A stretch of DNA of 54,591 bases from an uncultured Pelagibacteraceae bacterium. Lineage in GTDB: Bacteria > Pseudomonadota > Alphaproteobacteria > Pelagibacterales > Pelagibacteraceae. The translations under genes were made by a program, and so were the position numbers. Positions 26,545-34,882 of this stretch are shown here, piece by piece; positions within the stretch are counted from its first letter, which is position 1; every line of letters starts with the position of its first letter. The notes beneath the pieces were generated by a model. That model was not told where the DNA came from, searched no databases, and worked only from the letters and a program-made list of their open reading frames with translations. The DNA is taken from contig CACNSD010000009.1 in NCBI GenBank assembly GCA_902623075.1, positions 1 through 54,591 on the forward strand, in the 5' to 3' direction.

Positions 26545-26656
26545 TCTAGTTGATCTAAAAATTTCTCAAATTGTCTTTTTTCCTTAGCTGCATTTAGGTC
26601 CCCAATGATTGCCGTTTGCTTTCTAGTTTAGCAGCCCATGTATAGATATTCATCAT
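26541..26656 (-). pseudogene. Small ORF broken by a one-base frameshift
   Basis: After the MarR-like gene the sequence ATGATGA couples a start (26656 or 26653) to its stop. The frame reads MNIYTWAAKLESK and then stops after seven more codons. Adding one A in the AAA run at 26615-26617 (plus-strand TTT) restores an open frame TAIIGDLNAAKEKRQFEKFLDQLD ending at 26541, a coherent protein of about 38 residues, mostly helical. Either a genuine disruption or a homopolymer read error. I do not recognise the product; overlap with the stop codon suggests a small partner of the regulator. Confidence 0.5.
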
Positions 26657-27069
26657 TTAATTCCTTTATAAAGAATATCTCTTCTATCAATAAACTCCTC
26701 AAAAGTTTTAATTGTAATAACTGAAGGTAGAATAAAAATAGATCTTTTATCTCTATCGTTTCTAATAATTCTAAAATAACCTTTTTTAATTGCTGTATCG
26801 ATATAAACGTTTGAGGTCAAATATGATTTCTCGATTACTTTAAGTAATTGATTTTTGGTAATTGATTTATTTTTGTAATAAGCAAGCATAACCATATGTA
26901 ACATTATCCAATGTTGTGGGGTTAGGGAAAACCAATTCAATAATTCATTGGCTAATCTTCCTTCAAAATCGCCAAGTGATATTTCTGCTAATTGAATTCT
27001 TTTTTGAGTTAGTTTTGGAATTTTTTTTTGTTCTTCGAAATGTTTTGGGTATTTAAACTGTCTTTTCAT
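26653..27069 (-). CDS. MarR-like winged-helix transcriptional regulator
   Basis: 138 residues. Segment FSLTPQHWIMLHMVMLAYYKNKSITKNQLLKV resembles the MarR dimer and DNA-binding helices, and IIRNDRDKRSIFILPS matches the wing with its D-x-R core. Flanking helices are present at both ends. It follows the DUF1907 gene by 27 bases in the same direction and so probably regulates that operon and the divergent one. The inverted repeat at 28106-28139 is a candidate binding site. Confidence 0.75.
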   Translation of the reverse strand: MKRQFKYPKHFEEQKKIPKLTQKRIQLAEISLGDFEGRLANELLNWFSLTPQHWIMLHMVMLAYYKNKSITKNQLLKVIEKSYLTSNVYIDTAIKKGYFRIIRNDRDKRSIFILPSVITIKTFEEFIDRRDILYKGIK

Positions 27070-27096
27070 TAAATAAATTTAAACACATTCAGTTTT

Positions 27097-28074
27097 CTAT
27101 TCAATATTATTTTTATTTAATAGTTCTTTATAAATATTGTTTACTCTATGAACTTCTGTTGCAGTATTAAAATATCCTTCATATTCTATTTCATTAGGTG
27201 TCACGTCAAAATGATAATGACCAGCATCTCTATCATGCTCATAAGAATGAAAGTGAGTGTGCTCACCAGATTCTCTCAGATTTAATTCACCTCCAATTGG
27301 ATCACCTGTCCAAAGAACAGTATAACACTGTAATTTTGGTCCTACAGGTTCATAAAATTGAAGAAAATCTTTTACACATTTCATTTGTTTTGGATCGTAA
27401 TACTCATATTTAATATCTTTATAATCGGGTTGTACATGAGATCTAATTTTTCCATTTAGGATTCTAAACACACCTGCTAGAGACATGTGATCATTGTTTT
27501 TAATTTTTAAATTTTTTGATAAAGAAGACCTCATTGCTTGAGGTAAAGAACCTTGTTCTCCCTTTCTACCTTTTATTTTTATTTTAATTACTTTTCCTTT
27601 TTTACCATCAGAGTAATAAATATTACCAAGACCACCGTGTTTCTTGGCGGAATATTTTTCAACAATACATTTCTTATCTGAGCCTACTCTTGCAATTATT
27701 GATTTAGATTCTGCTGTAATTAAATTTTCATTGATAACCAGTTCTCCACAATGACCATCTAAACATGACATTGCACCTGATCCAGCTCCTAAAGCATAGG
27801 ATTTTTCAGAGTCAATCATTTTGGATATTTCTTGATAGTCAAACTCTGCACCAATAAATTTTGGATCATGCATATAAGGCTCACCACCAACGTCTATTAT
27901 TTTTTGATTTCCACTTATTCCCTCTGATGGACAATCCCAATCTCTAAGATTAGGACAGTCTACCACTTCTACTTCAACATTTTTGAAATTTTCAGACAAT
28001 CCTTCTCTTAATGCATCTGAAATATCCTCTAATAAATAATCTTTAAAAACTCCTTTTTCTATTTTTAATTGCAT
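27097..28074 (-). CDS. DUF1907 (UPF0554) metal-dependent enzyme, homologue of human C11orf54
   Basis: 325 residues. Recognisable against the human protein: ENFKNVEVEVVDCPNL, GGEPY, ALGAGSGA, AMRSSLSKNLK, ILNGKIRSHVQP, and the metal site GEHTHFHSYEHD with AGHYHFDVTPNEIEYEGYF. H272, H274 and H288 match the three zinc ligands of the human structure, with a two-residue longer loop. The human enzyme was first reported as an ester hydrolase; I also recall a later proposal that it decarboxylates 3-dehydro-L-gulonate, unverified here. In bacteria it is little described. It heads a short operon with a MarR-like regulator, divergent from a dehydrogenase/dioxygenase operon. A sugar-acid role is inferred from context. 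Confidence 0.85.
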   Translation of the reverse strand: MQLKIEKGVFKDYLLEDISDALREGLSENFKNVEVEVVDCPNLRDWDCPSEGISGNQKIIDVGGEPYMHDPKFIGAEFDYQEISKMIDSEKSYALGAGSGAMSCLDGHCGELVINENLITAESKSIIARVGSDKKCIVEKYSAKKHGGLGNIYYSDGKKGKVIKIKIKGRKGEQGSLPQAMRSSLSKNLKIKNNDHMSLAGVFRILNGKIRSHVQPDYKDIKYEYYDPKQMKCVKDFLQFYEPVGPKLQCYTVLWTGDPIGGELNLRESGEHTHFHSYEHDRDAGHYHFDVTPNEIEYEGYFNTATEVHRVNNIYKELLNKNNIE

Positions 28075-28105
28075 GATGTGAATAAGCTATTATTTATTTT
28101 GCATA

Positions 28106-28139
28106 ATGTCTATAGATAATATATATAATTTCTATACAT
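28106..28139. promoter_or_regulatory. Imperfect palindrome in the DUF1907 / ketopantoate-reductase-like divergent promoter
   Basis: ATGTcTATAGA at 28106-28116 is mirrored by TCTATACAT at 28131-28139 with a 14-base AT-rich spacer. It lies in the 88-base gap shared by two divergent operons. The right arm plus the next base, TCTATACATA, recurs exactly at 42598-42607. A binding site for the MarR-like protein encoded in the left operon is a natural guess. Confidence 0.5.
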
Positions 28140-28162
28140 AAATAATTTTAAACAATATAACA

Positions 28163-29107
28163 ATGATAAATAAAGATTTGAAAGTAGCTGTACTTGGTGC
28201 AGGAGCAATGGGTTGTTTGTTTGGTGGTTTACTCGCTGAAAAGGGTTTAAACGTGATTTTAATTGACGTTTGGAAAGAACATGTAGATGCGATTAATAAA
28301 GATGGCTTGAAAATGGATGGACATGGTGGTGACCGAGTAATCCAAGTCAGAGCCACTTCAAATCCATCTTCTTTAGATAAAGTGGATGCTGTAATTGTCA
28401 TGTGTAAAGCAACAGCTTTGGATCCAGCATTAAATAGTATTAAAAATATTATAGGAGATAAAACGGTGTTCATGTCTTTTCAAAATGGTATTGGTCATGA
28501 AGCAATTATTCAAAGTATTGTGGGTAACGAAAAAGTAATTGGTGGAACAACTACTCAGGCTTCAAATATTTTAGGACCAGGACATATAATGAATCATGGT
28601 TCCCTACCATCTTGGATTGGTGAGTACGAAGGAGGAATTTCTGATCGAATTAAAGAGATAGCAGATACATTTACAGCTCATAATCTTGAGATGATAGCTG
28701 CAGAAGATGTAAAAAAAAGAAAATGGATGAAACTTTTTGCTTTAACAGCAATTGGTCCATTGTCTGCAATTTTTGATCTTCATCACACTGACTTATATAT
28801 AAATAACAAAGCAAATGAAGTATCTCGTGGTTTAGGTAAAGAAATAATTTTAGAAACTAGAGAAGTTGCACTTGCTGATGGTGTAAATGTTTCTGAGGAT
28901 GAATGCTTATTTATGTTTAATAAAATTGTAGACTCAATGCAAACTAACAAGTCATCAATGGCTTTTGATGTTCAATACAAGAGAAAAACTGAAGTAGACT
29001 TTATTAGTGGTGCAGTTTCAAAAATAGGTAAAAAACATGGTATTAAAACACCTTTAAATGATCTTATGTATAAAATGATCAAAGTGAAAGAAGGTATGTA
29101 CAGCTAA
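28163..29107 (+). CDS. Ketopantoate-reductase-family (ApbA/PanE-like) dehydrogenase
   Basis: 314 residues with GAGAMGCLFGGLLAEKG (nucleotide loop), FQNGIGHE and GGTTTQASNI in the first domain, and the C-terminal helical domain ending in TPLNDLMYKMIKVKEG, as in PanE. PanE itself reduces ketopantoate for coenzyme A synthesis, but relatives act on other 2-keto or hydroxy acids. Location at the head of a catabolic-looking operon (two dioxygenases, a 2-hydroxyacid dehydrogenase) speaks for a role outside CoA synthesis. The stop is followed directly by the ATG of the next gene. Confidence 0.85.
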   Translation: MINKDLKVAVLGAGAMGCLFGGLLAEKGLNVILIDVWKEHVDAINKDGLKMDGHGGDRVIQVRATSNPSSLDKVDAVIVMCKATALDPALNSIKNIIGDKTVFMSFQNGIGHEAIIQSIVGNEKVIGGTTTQASNILGPGHIMNHGSLPSWIGEYEGGISDRIKEIADTFTAHNLEMIAAEDVKKRKWMKLFALTAIGPLSAIFDLHHTDLYINNKANEVSRGLGKEIILETREVALADGVNVSEDECLFMFNKIVDSMQTNKSSMAFDVQYKRKTEVDFISGAVSKIGKKHGIKTPLNDLMYKMIKVKEGMYS

Positions 29108-29977
29108 ATGCTCAGTACAAATAAATTAAAAAAAATTAAAAGTAACTTTCCTATTTTAGCTGGAAATAACGTTGTTTCAAAAAATATCTGTAATTTATTA
29201 ATAAAAGAAATAAGTAACTCAAAATTATTTGATGATATGATTATGGGAGGTAGAAGCAGGATTAACAAAGGTTCGAAAAATTTCAATTTATATATCAAAA
29301 ATTCAGTAAACTCAGCAAAACTTTTTAAGCTTTTAAATAGTAAGTCTTTTTATAAAAAAATTGAAAATCTTTTTACAAAAAATTTTATGGATAGATCATG
29401 GGTCAATTTACATAAACCACAATCATTCAGTCCTAAAAAGTTTACTGTTAAAAAAAAATTAAATTCAAATGAATTAAAAAATTTGTTAGGTAATAATTAT
29501 ACTAATCCTAAAATCAATTTAGATATAGACTTTTCAGTATCAAAAGGAGGATATAGATTACGACCTCACAGAGATGATATAACTAGATTATACAATTTCT
29601 TAATTTATTTAACCGACATACCAAAAAAAAATGGTGGTTCTCTTACTATCTATAGAAAAAAAGCAAAAGAAAATTTAAGAAAAAGTTTTAGAAGATTTCC
29701 TAAAATTAGTGAGCTTGAAATAGTTAAATCTTTTACTCCCAAAAAAGGAACTGTTGTTTTTTTTCAATCTACCCCAAATTCCTACCATGGGGTTAAGCGA
29801 TTTATTGAGAGAAATTGCCCAAAACGTTTTTTCATTTATGGGAGTTACGCTTTAAATAAACCAGTTATATGGAATTACAAAGGTATCTCATATTATCCAC
29901 ATATAATTAGTACAAAAAAAAGAATGCTAACTTCTTTTCACGATGCAAACTATTTAACCACAGCACCAAAACATTGA
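29108..29977 (+). CDS. Probable Fe(II)/2-oxoglutarate-dependent dioxygenase
   Basis: 289 residues, strongly basic. The facial triad appears as H154-R-D156 in RLRPHRDD and H227 in NSYHGVKRF, with an Arg ten or so residues later for the keto acid. The segment LYNFLIYLTDIPKKNGGSLTIY and KGTVVFFQSTPNSYHGV is the jelly-roll core as in 2OG-Fe(II) prolyl-hydroxylase-like proteins. The first 100 residues are not recognised. It begins at the base after the previous stop. Target could be a small molecule; the specific substrate is unknown. Confidence 0.75.
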   Translation: MLSTNKLKKIKSNFPILAGNNVVSKNICNLLIKEISNSKLFDDMIMGGRSRINKGSKNFNLYIKNSVNSAKLFKLLNSKSFYKKIENLFTKNFMDRSWVNLHKPQSFSPKKFTVKKKLNSNELKNLLGNNYTNPKINLDIDFSVSKGGYRLRPHRDDITRLYNFLIYLTDIPKKNGGSLTIYRKKAKENLRKSFRRFPKISELEIVKSFTPKKGTVVFFQSTPNSYHGVKRFIERNCPKRFFIYGSYALNKPVIWNYKGISYYPHIISTKKRMLTSFHDANYLTTAPKH

Positions 29978-30008
29978 AATTATCTAAATGATAAAATAAA
30001 TTTAATCT

Positions 30009-30989
30009 ATGAGAAATAATCTTTACAAAAAATTATCAAAAGACGGCTTCTTAATTGTTAGAAACGTTCTTAATTTTAAAAAAGATCTTAAACCTATTCT
30101 TAATGATATGGAGTTCGTAATGGACTGCCTAATAAACAAATATGGAAAACATAAAGATATTAAAAAGGTTTTAAATTTTGATTTTAAAAAAAAATATACA
30201 TACATCTCAAAATTAAATATCAATGACCTTGATCAGTATTTCAATACGAGATTACCTAGAGACCACGTTAAAAAAAATAGTGATTATTTTGCAACCCACT
30301 CATTATGGAATTTGATTACAAATAAAAAAATTCTTGATGTTGTTGAAAAAATATTAGGCAAAGAGATAATGTCAAATCCAGTTCAAAATACAAGAATTAA
30401 GCAGCCAGAAAAAAAATTACCTAAAGCATCTGTCCATGATGGATTAAGTGGTAAAACCCCATGGCATCAAGACGCTGCAGTATTAAATACAAAAGGACAA
30501 AAATTAACTGATATGGTGACAGTCTGGATACCTTTCACTAAAACTACGAAAAGAAATGGCTGTATGATTACTGTTAAAAAAATAAATAAAATTGGATTAC
30601 TCAATCATATATCAGGTTATAGAGGGCAAGTTGAAATTAAAAATAGTGAACTTTTAGATAAAATGGAACATGTTTATCTTGAAGCAAATGTTGGAGATAT
30701 AATACTTTTACATAAACATTCAATCCATTGCTCTTTACGTAATAGATCAAACGATTTTAGAATAAGCGCAGATTTAAGATACAATATTGCTGGACAACCC
30801 TCAGGTAGAGAACCTCTTCCAAATTTTTATGTAAGAAGTAAAAATAAAAAAAATATTCAAATAAAAAATTTTAAACAATGGTTGACCCTATGGGAGAAGG
30901 CCAAAGAGAAACGTACAGGAAAATATGCCTTTAAGTATCCACTACCTACATTTAAGGGTAATAAGAGAGACTTATCAAATTTAGTTTAA
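30009..30989 (+). CDS. Phytanoyl-CoA dioxygenase (PhyH)-family protein
   Basis: 326 residues. The iron triad is H153-Q-D155 in TPWHQDAAVL and H240 in KHSIHCSLRNRSNDFR, with the Arg ten or so residues later for 2-oxoglutarate. MVTVWIPFTKTTKRNGCM is the family strand after the triad. PhyH relatives hydroxylate many small substrates (ectoine, phosphonates, fatty acyl-CoA). With the preceding dioxygenase, it suggests an oxidative step in this operon. Coding sequence is rich in Lys and Asn like its neighbours. Confidence 0.88.
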   Translation: MRNNLYKKLSKDGFLIVRNVLNFKKDLKPILNDMEFVMDCLINKYGKHKDIKKVLNFDFKKKYTYISKLNINDLDQYFNTRLPRDHVKKNSDYFATHSLWNLITNKKILDVVEKILGKEIMSNPVQNTRIKQPEKKLPKASVHDGLSGKTPWHQDAAVLNTKGQKLTDMVTVWIPFTKTTKRNGCMITVKKINKIGLLNHISGYRGQVEIKNSELLDKMEHVYLEANVGDIILLHKHSIHCSLRNRSNDFRISADLRYNIAGQPSGREPLPNFYVRSKNKKNIQIKNFKQWLTLWEKAKEKRTGKYAFKYPLPTFKGNKRDLSNLV

Positions 30990-31002
30990 TAATTTAAAAT
31001 TA

Positions 31003-31926
31003 ATGATCAAAATTTTAATAACTGAATTTATAAATCAAAATAGTATTGATAATTTAAAAAAAAAATTCGAAATAAAATATGATGAGAAAATTTATGAAAA
31101 TAAATTAAAACTTGAAAATATTATCCATAATTATGAAGGTTTAATTGTAAGAAATAAAACACAAATAGACAGCAATGTTTTAAAAAATGCAAAAAAACTT
31201 AAATTTATAGGCAGATTAGGTGTTGGCTTAGATAATATTGATACAGAATTTTGTAAAAATAAGAATATTCATGTTCAACCTGCAACAGGTATGAATGCTG
31301 ACTCTGTTGCTGAATATGTTGTTTCGTCGTCTATGTCTCTTATAAAAAAAATTCCAATGTTTCATAATGGAACTATTAAAGGTGAATGGCCAAGAACAAC
31401 AATAAGGTCTGCAGAAATAAATCAAAAATTTTTAGGCATAATAGGATTCGGTACAATCGGAAAAAAAGTTGCTAAATTTTGTTCAAAAAACGGTTTAAAA
31501 ATTCTAGCCTATGATCCTTATATTAACGAGATAAATGATAAAGAAATTGATGCCAAATTATCAAATTTAGATGAGATATATGAAAAGTCAGATATTATTT
31601 CCATACACCTTCCTTTAACTGATGAAACAAAAAATATGATAAATAAATCATCATTTTCTAAAATGAAAAATAATCCAATTATAATAAATACTTCTCGAGG
31701 AAGTATTATTAATGAAAATGATTTAATTGATGCTTACCATGAAAAAATTATTTCTGGATTTGCTCTAGATGTTTTTGAAAACGAGCCAATAGAAAGTAAA
31801 TTTTATAATAAAATTGTACCAGGTATGAATTGCATCTTAACACCTCATATTTCTGGTGTTACTACAGAGTCAAATATTAGAGTAAGTGATTTTATAGTCA
31901 AAAAAATTGTTAATTTTTTTAATTAA
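31003..31926 (+). CDS. D-2-hydroxyacid dehydrogenase (SerA-like)
   Basis: 307 residues. RLGVGLDNID, GIIGFGTIGKKVA (NAD loop), Arg in NTSRGSIINENDL, Glu in FENEPIE and His in TPHISGVT form the complete catalytic set. It lacks the ACT and ASB regulatory domains of long SerA, so it is a catabolic or generic 2-hydroxyacid dehydrogenase. It is the last gene of the 28163-31926 operon and overlaps the convergent Gfo/Idh gene by eight bases. Confidence 0.9.
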   Translation: MIKILITEFINQNSIDNLKKKFEIKYDEKIYENKLKLENIIHNYEGLIVRNKTQIDSNVLKNAKKLKFIGRLGVGLDNIDTEFCKNKNIHVQPATGMNADSVAEYVVSSSMSLIKKIPMFHNGTIKGEWPRTTIRSAEINQKFLGIIGFGTIGKKVAKFCSKNGLKILAYDPYINEINDKEIDAKLSNLDEIYEKSDIISIHLPLTDETKNMINKSSFSKMKNNPIIINTSRGSIINENDLIDAYHEKIISGFALDVFENEPIESKFYNKIVPGMNCILTPHISGVTTESNIRVSDFIVKKIVNFFN

Positions 31927-33001
31927 TTATTTCTTCTAAATATATTAATCGTCTTTGTTTTATTGATTGTTCAGCAGCCTCACCTACTGATACTGCAATT
32001 AAGCCATCCTCTAAAGAAACTTCTGGGTTAGTATTATTTTCAATTGCTTTTAAAAAAGCTAAGTGTTCATAGTAAGTAGATCCATGATGATGACCGGCCT
32101 CAATAATTTTTTTATCTACCTCAATATTTTCTATGTGTGTTTTTCCTTCTCTCAATCCAATTCTTAAATTCGAAGAGGTTTTACCTGATTCATTAGATGG
32201 AACTGAAGTTTCAATTTTTCCTTTATTTCCAGTTGCGACAAGCTCCTCTTGCATTTCTGAATTTTCTGCAAACATACAAAGCTCAAGTAAACTTCTTGCT
32301 CCATTTTCAAAATTTACAATAACATATGCGTTATCAATTATATCTGGTTTTTTGCCATTATATATTTCATCTAAATGGTTAACGTCTTGCCCACCACTTG
32401 CATAAACACTGAGTGGCTTACTTTGGATAATCAATCTCATTAAATCGAAGAAATGGCAACATTTTTCGACAAGAGTACCACCTGTATTTTCTTCAAAACG
32501 ATTCCAATCATTTACTTTTTTTAAAAAAGGAAATCTATGTTCCCTTATAGTTAAAGTTTTTAAATCACCAATTTTGTTATTATGAATTTCATTAATAAAC
32601 TTTGAAACTGGCGGCATATATCTATACTCCATCGCAGTCCAAAATACTGAGGGATAATCTTTTGTAAGTTTTTTTATTTCCAAGCAATCTTTTGTGTTAT
32701 TACACAATGGCTTTTCTACTAATATATGTTTTTTAGTTTTAATAACGTCCTTTAGAATTTCTATATGTGTAAAGTTTGGAGATGAAATCAAGTATACATC
32801 TACAATATTCTTCTCAATCATTTCTAAATGATTTTTAAAACAAGAAACTTCTGTTTTTAGAATTTCTTTACACTGATTTAATGAGTCTTCATTAGGATCA
32901 GCAAGTGCTACTACTTCTGCATTATCAATTAAAGATATATTTAAAATATGTTCTCGAGCCATTGTCCCTGCTCCAATTATTCCATATTTAATTTTTTTCA
33001 T
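31919..33001 (-). CDS. Gfo/Idh/MocA-family oxidoreductase
   Basis: 360 residues, with GIIGAGTMAREHI, SSPNFTH, VEKPLCN near residue 100, and NTGGTLVEKCCHFFDLMRLI, in which the Lys of EKPL and His of CCHFFD are the catalytic region. It is typical of inositol/sugar dehydrogenases of the MocA branch. It is a single gene between convergent and unrelated genes. Start ATG at 33001. Substrate unknown. Confidence 0.9.
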   Translation of the reverse strand: MKKIKYGIIGAGTMAREHILNISLIDNAEVVALADPNEDSLNQCKEILKTEVSCFKNHLEMIEKNIVDVYLISSPNFTHIEILKDVIKTKKHILVEKPLCNNTKDCLEIKKLTKDYPSVFWTAMEYRYMPPVSKFINEIHNNKIGDLKTLTIREHRFPFLKKVNDWNRFEENTGGTLVEKCCHFFDLMRLIIQSKPLSVYASGGQDVNHLDEIYNGKKPDIIDNAYVIVNFENGARSLLELCMFAENSEMQEELVATGNKGKIETSVPSNESGKTSSNLRIGLREGKTHIENIEVDKKIIEAGHHHGSTYYEHLAFLKAIENNTNPEVSLEDGLIAVSVGEAAEQSIKQRRLIYLEEIIN

Positions 33002-33031
33002 TTATTATTTTTTAATATAAAATTTTAAAAC

Positions 33032-34369
33032 CTAATCTACTTTTAATCCACTTGGCACCCTATTAGGTTTTCCTAATGGTCTTTGATTTCCACTTCTTCC
33101 AGTAAGAGATTCAAGAAAAGCAACTAATTGATCAATTTCTTTTTCATTCAAATTAATTGGTTGGATGTCAATACTAGAAATTATTCTATCTTGTTCTCTT
33201 TTGTCTGAAAAAGTAACAAAATCTATTTGTTCTAACCAAGGAGCATTTGGTAAATTTGCGTATTCAGGTTTCCAGCTTTTATTCATATTTATTGGATCTA
33301 AATGATGTTTAATTATACCTTTTAGAGTTGGATAAGCTCCATTATGTCCATAAGGTGCTGTCAAAGAAACATTTCTAAGTGCTGGTGTTTTGAAATTATA
33401 CATATCTTTAACATTATCAGTCTCAACCATACGGCCTACATCACGTGCATAAGGATCGAAAGGTCTTGTCCTTCCAGGTCCAAACTGAGGAATACCAATT
33501 GAATGAAATTTTTGGTCTGATAACAAAGAACCAGAGTGACAAGAACTACAGTTTGCCTTTCCATAAAACAACTGCATACCTTTTATTTGATTTAAAGTTA
33601 GAGCCGATTTATCACCATTTAAATAATCATCAAATGGAGTATCAAACGATGTCCATTCATGAATTTCGAATGCTGCAATAGAATTTACAATGTGTGTAAT
33701 ATTTATATCTAAAGCAGTGTCAACATCATCAAAAGCATTTTTAAATAATTGAACATATTCTGGTATTGCTCGAATTCTATTTGATATAACTGGCCACACA
33801 GCATCTATTCTCATACTGTCCTTACCAACTTTAGAAACTAAACCAATTATCTCGTTTTCACCTGGATTACCTGCCATCTCAAATTGTCTAGTCATTGGAA
33901 ACAAAGCTTGAACTGCAACAATATTATCTAGGCCCTTAGGAAGAGCCTCTTGTGCAGGTGTATTAAAATTGTTACCAAATATATTTGATTTAGTTACTCG
34001 GCCATCATGTAATAAAGTAGTTATGTCTTTAAACCCTAAATTCCATAGTGCCAAAGCATTTCTTGGAACACGTTTTTTAATTCTATCAGATCCAACACCA
34101 GCCGTCCTATTTAAGCCAATACCTATTCCTCCTTCGCCAATTCCTAATGAAAGACCATCAGAACCTCCTAATTCATGACTATGACAAGTCGCACAAGCGA
34201 TATTTCGATTTGCAGATAAAATCTTGTCATGAAACAACAATCTACCAATTTTTACTTTTTCCATATCAACTTTATGGAAATCATCAATTGTTAAAGGTTT
34301 CGGTAAATCAGTTGCGTATGTTTTATTTACTGAGATTAAAAATGGAATTATAAATATTATTAATTTTAT
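33032..34369 (-). CDS. Di-haem cytochrome c peroxidase / MauG-family protein, unusual start
   Basis: About 445 residues. Two haem c sites are visible, IACATCHSHE near the N-terminus and ANCSSCHSGS in the second domain, with MYNFKTPALRNVSLTAPYGHNGAYPTLKG (the TPxLRN and GHNGAY signatures of the family) and a C-terminal LVAFLESLTG helix. It detoxifies peroxide or oxidises a partner in the periplasm. The best signal peptide is KLIIFIIPFLISVNKTYA, but its first codon is ATA at 34369; there is no ATG, GTG or TTG at a sensible place. Longer starts run antisense through the neighbouring Sel1 gene and give nonsense sequence. The divergent Sel1 gene starts at the next base. Confidence 0.85.
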   Translation of the reverse strand: MKLIIFIIPFLISVNKTYATDLPKPLTIDDFHKVDMEKVKIGRLLFHDKILSANRNIACATCHSHELGGSDGLSLGIGEGGIGIGLNRTAGVGSDRIKKRVPRNALALWNLGFKDITTLLHDGRVTKSNIFGNNFNTPAQEALPKGLDNIVAVQALFPMTRQFEMAGNPGENEIIGLVSKVGKDSMRIDAVWPVISNRIRAIPEYVQLFKNAFDDVDTALDINITHIVNSIAAFEIHEWTSFDTPFDDYLNGDKSALTLNQIKGMQLFYGKANCSSCHSGSLLSDQKFHSIGIPQFGPGRTRPFDPYARDVGRMVETDNVKDMYNFKTPALRNVSLTAPYGHNGAYPTLKGIIKHHLDPINMNKSWKPEYANLPNAPWLEQIDFVTFSDKREQDRIISSIDIQPINLNEKEIDQLVAFLESLTGRSGNQRPLGKPNRVPSGLKVD

Positions 34370-34840
34370 ATGTTTAAATATATTTTTATACTTTTGTTCT
34401 TCCCAGCTATAGTTTTTGCAGAAATTGAAAATGCTAGAGATTTGATGGAAGAAGGAAAATTTAAAGAAGCTATGGAAGAACTTATGCCAGCAGCTAAATC
34501 GGGTAATGCTGATGCTGAAGAACTTATTGGTATTATGTACGCTATGGGTCTTGGTGTTGAAAGAGATGATGTTAGAGCTTTTGAGTGGTATCTCAGATCT
34601 TCTATGAAAGGTCATCCTGGTGCTCAATCTGGTGTTGGTTGGTATTACGAAATTGGAAGAGGGCTTCCTGCCCCTGATCTTGTTAGAGCATATATGTGGT
34701 ACGGTTTGTCTGCTATTGGGGGAGACCCCGATGCAGCAATTTCTCAGGAAGAGGTTATAAAAAAAATGACTCCTGAACAAATTGAAAAAGCTCATATTCT
34801 CATTAAAGATTACAAATCATGGATATATCCTTTTAGATAA
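34370..34840 (+). CDS. Exported Sel1-repeat (SLR) protein
   Basis: 156 residues with signal peptide MFKYIFILLFFPAIVFA (cleavage before EIENA). Two Sel1-like repeats are seen: AEELIGIMYAMGLGVERDDVRAFEWYLRSS and AQSGVGWYYEIGRGLPAPDLVRAYMWYGLSA, each with the G-x-G turn and W/Y pattern of the repeat. Sel1 proteins are alpha-solenoid scaffolds; the partner here is unknown. It is divergent from, and abuts, the cytochrome peroxidase gene. Confidence 0.88.
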   Translation: MFKYIFILLFFPAIVFAEIENARDLMEEGKFKEAMEELMPAAKSGNADAEELIGIMYAMGLGVERDDVRAFEWYLRSSMKGHPGAQSGVGWYYEIGRGLPAPDLVRAYMWYGLSAIGGDPDAAISQEEVIKKMTPEQIEKAHILIKDYKSWIYPFR

Positions 34841-34863
34841 TGAGGCGAAATAAATTCGCCCCA
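34841..34863. other. Short hairpin between convergent genes
   Basis: GGCGAA (34844-34849) pairs with TTCGCC (34855-34860) around a five-base loop, in the 42-base gap between the Sel1 and dctP stops. It is GC-rich for this genome but has no clear U run on either strand, so terminator function is uncertain. Confidence 0.4.
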
Positions 34864-34882
34864 TTAAAAAATAATCTAGAAA

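Noticed and set aside
26639..26647. ATGTATAGA, a further copy of the proposed operator motif
   Set aside because: It lies inside the coding frame of the small ORF (residues IYTW) and not in a promoter, so it is probably chance.
28132..28473. A 113-residue minus-strand frame overlapping the ketopantoate-reductase-like gene
   Set aside because: Antisense shadow of a well supported gene; no start context or family features.
34370..34795. N-terminal extension of the cytochrome peroxidase frame upstream of 34369
   Set aside because: It is the antisense of the Sel1 gene, has no sensible start, and its sequence is Ser/Phe/His-rich nonsense ahead of a clear signal peptide.
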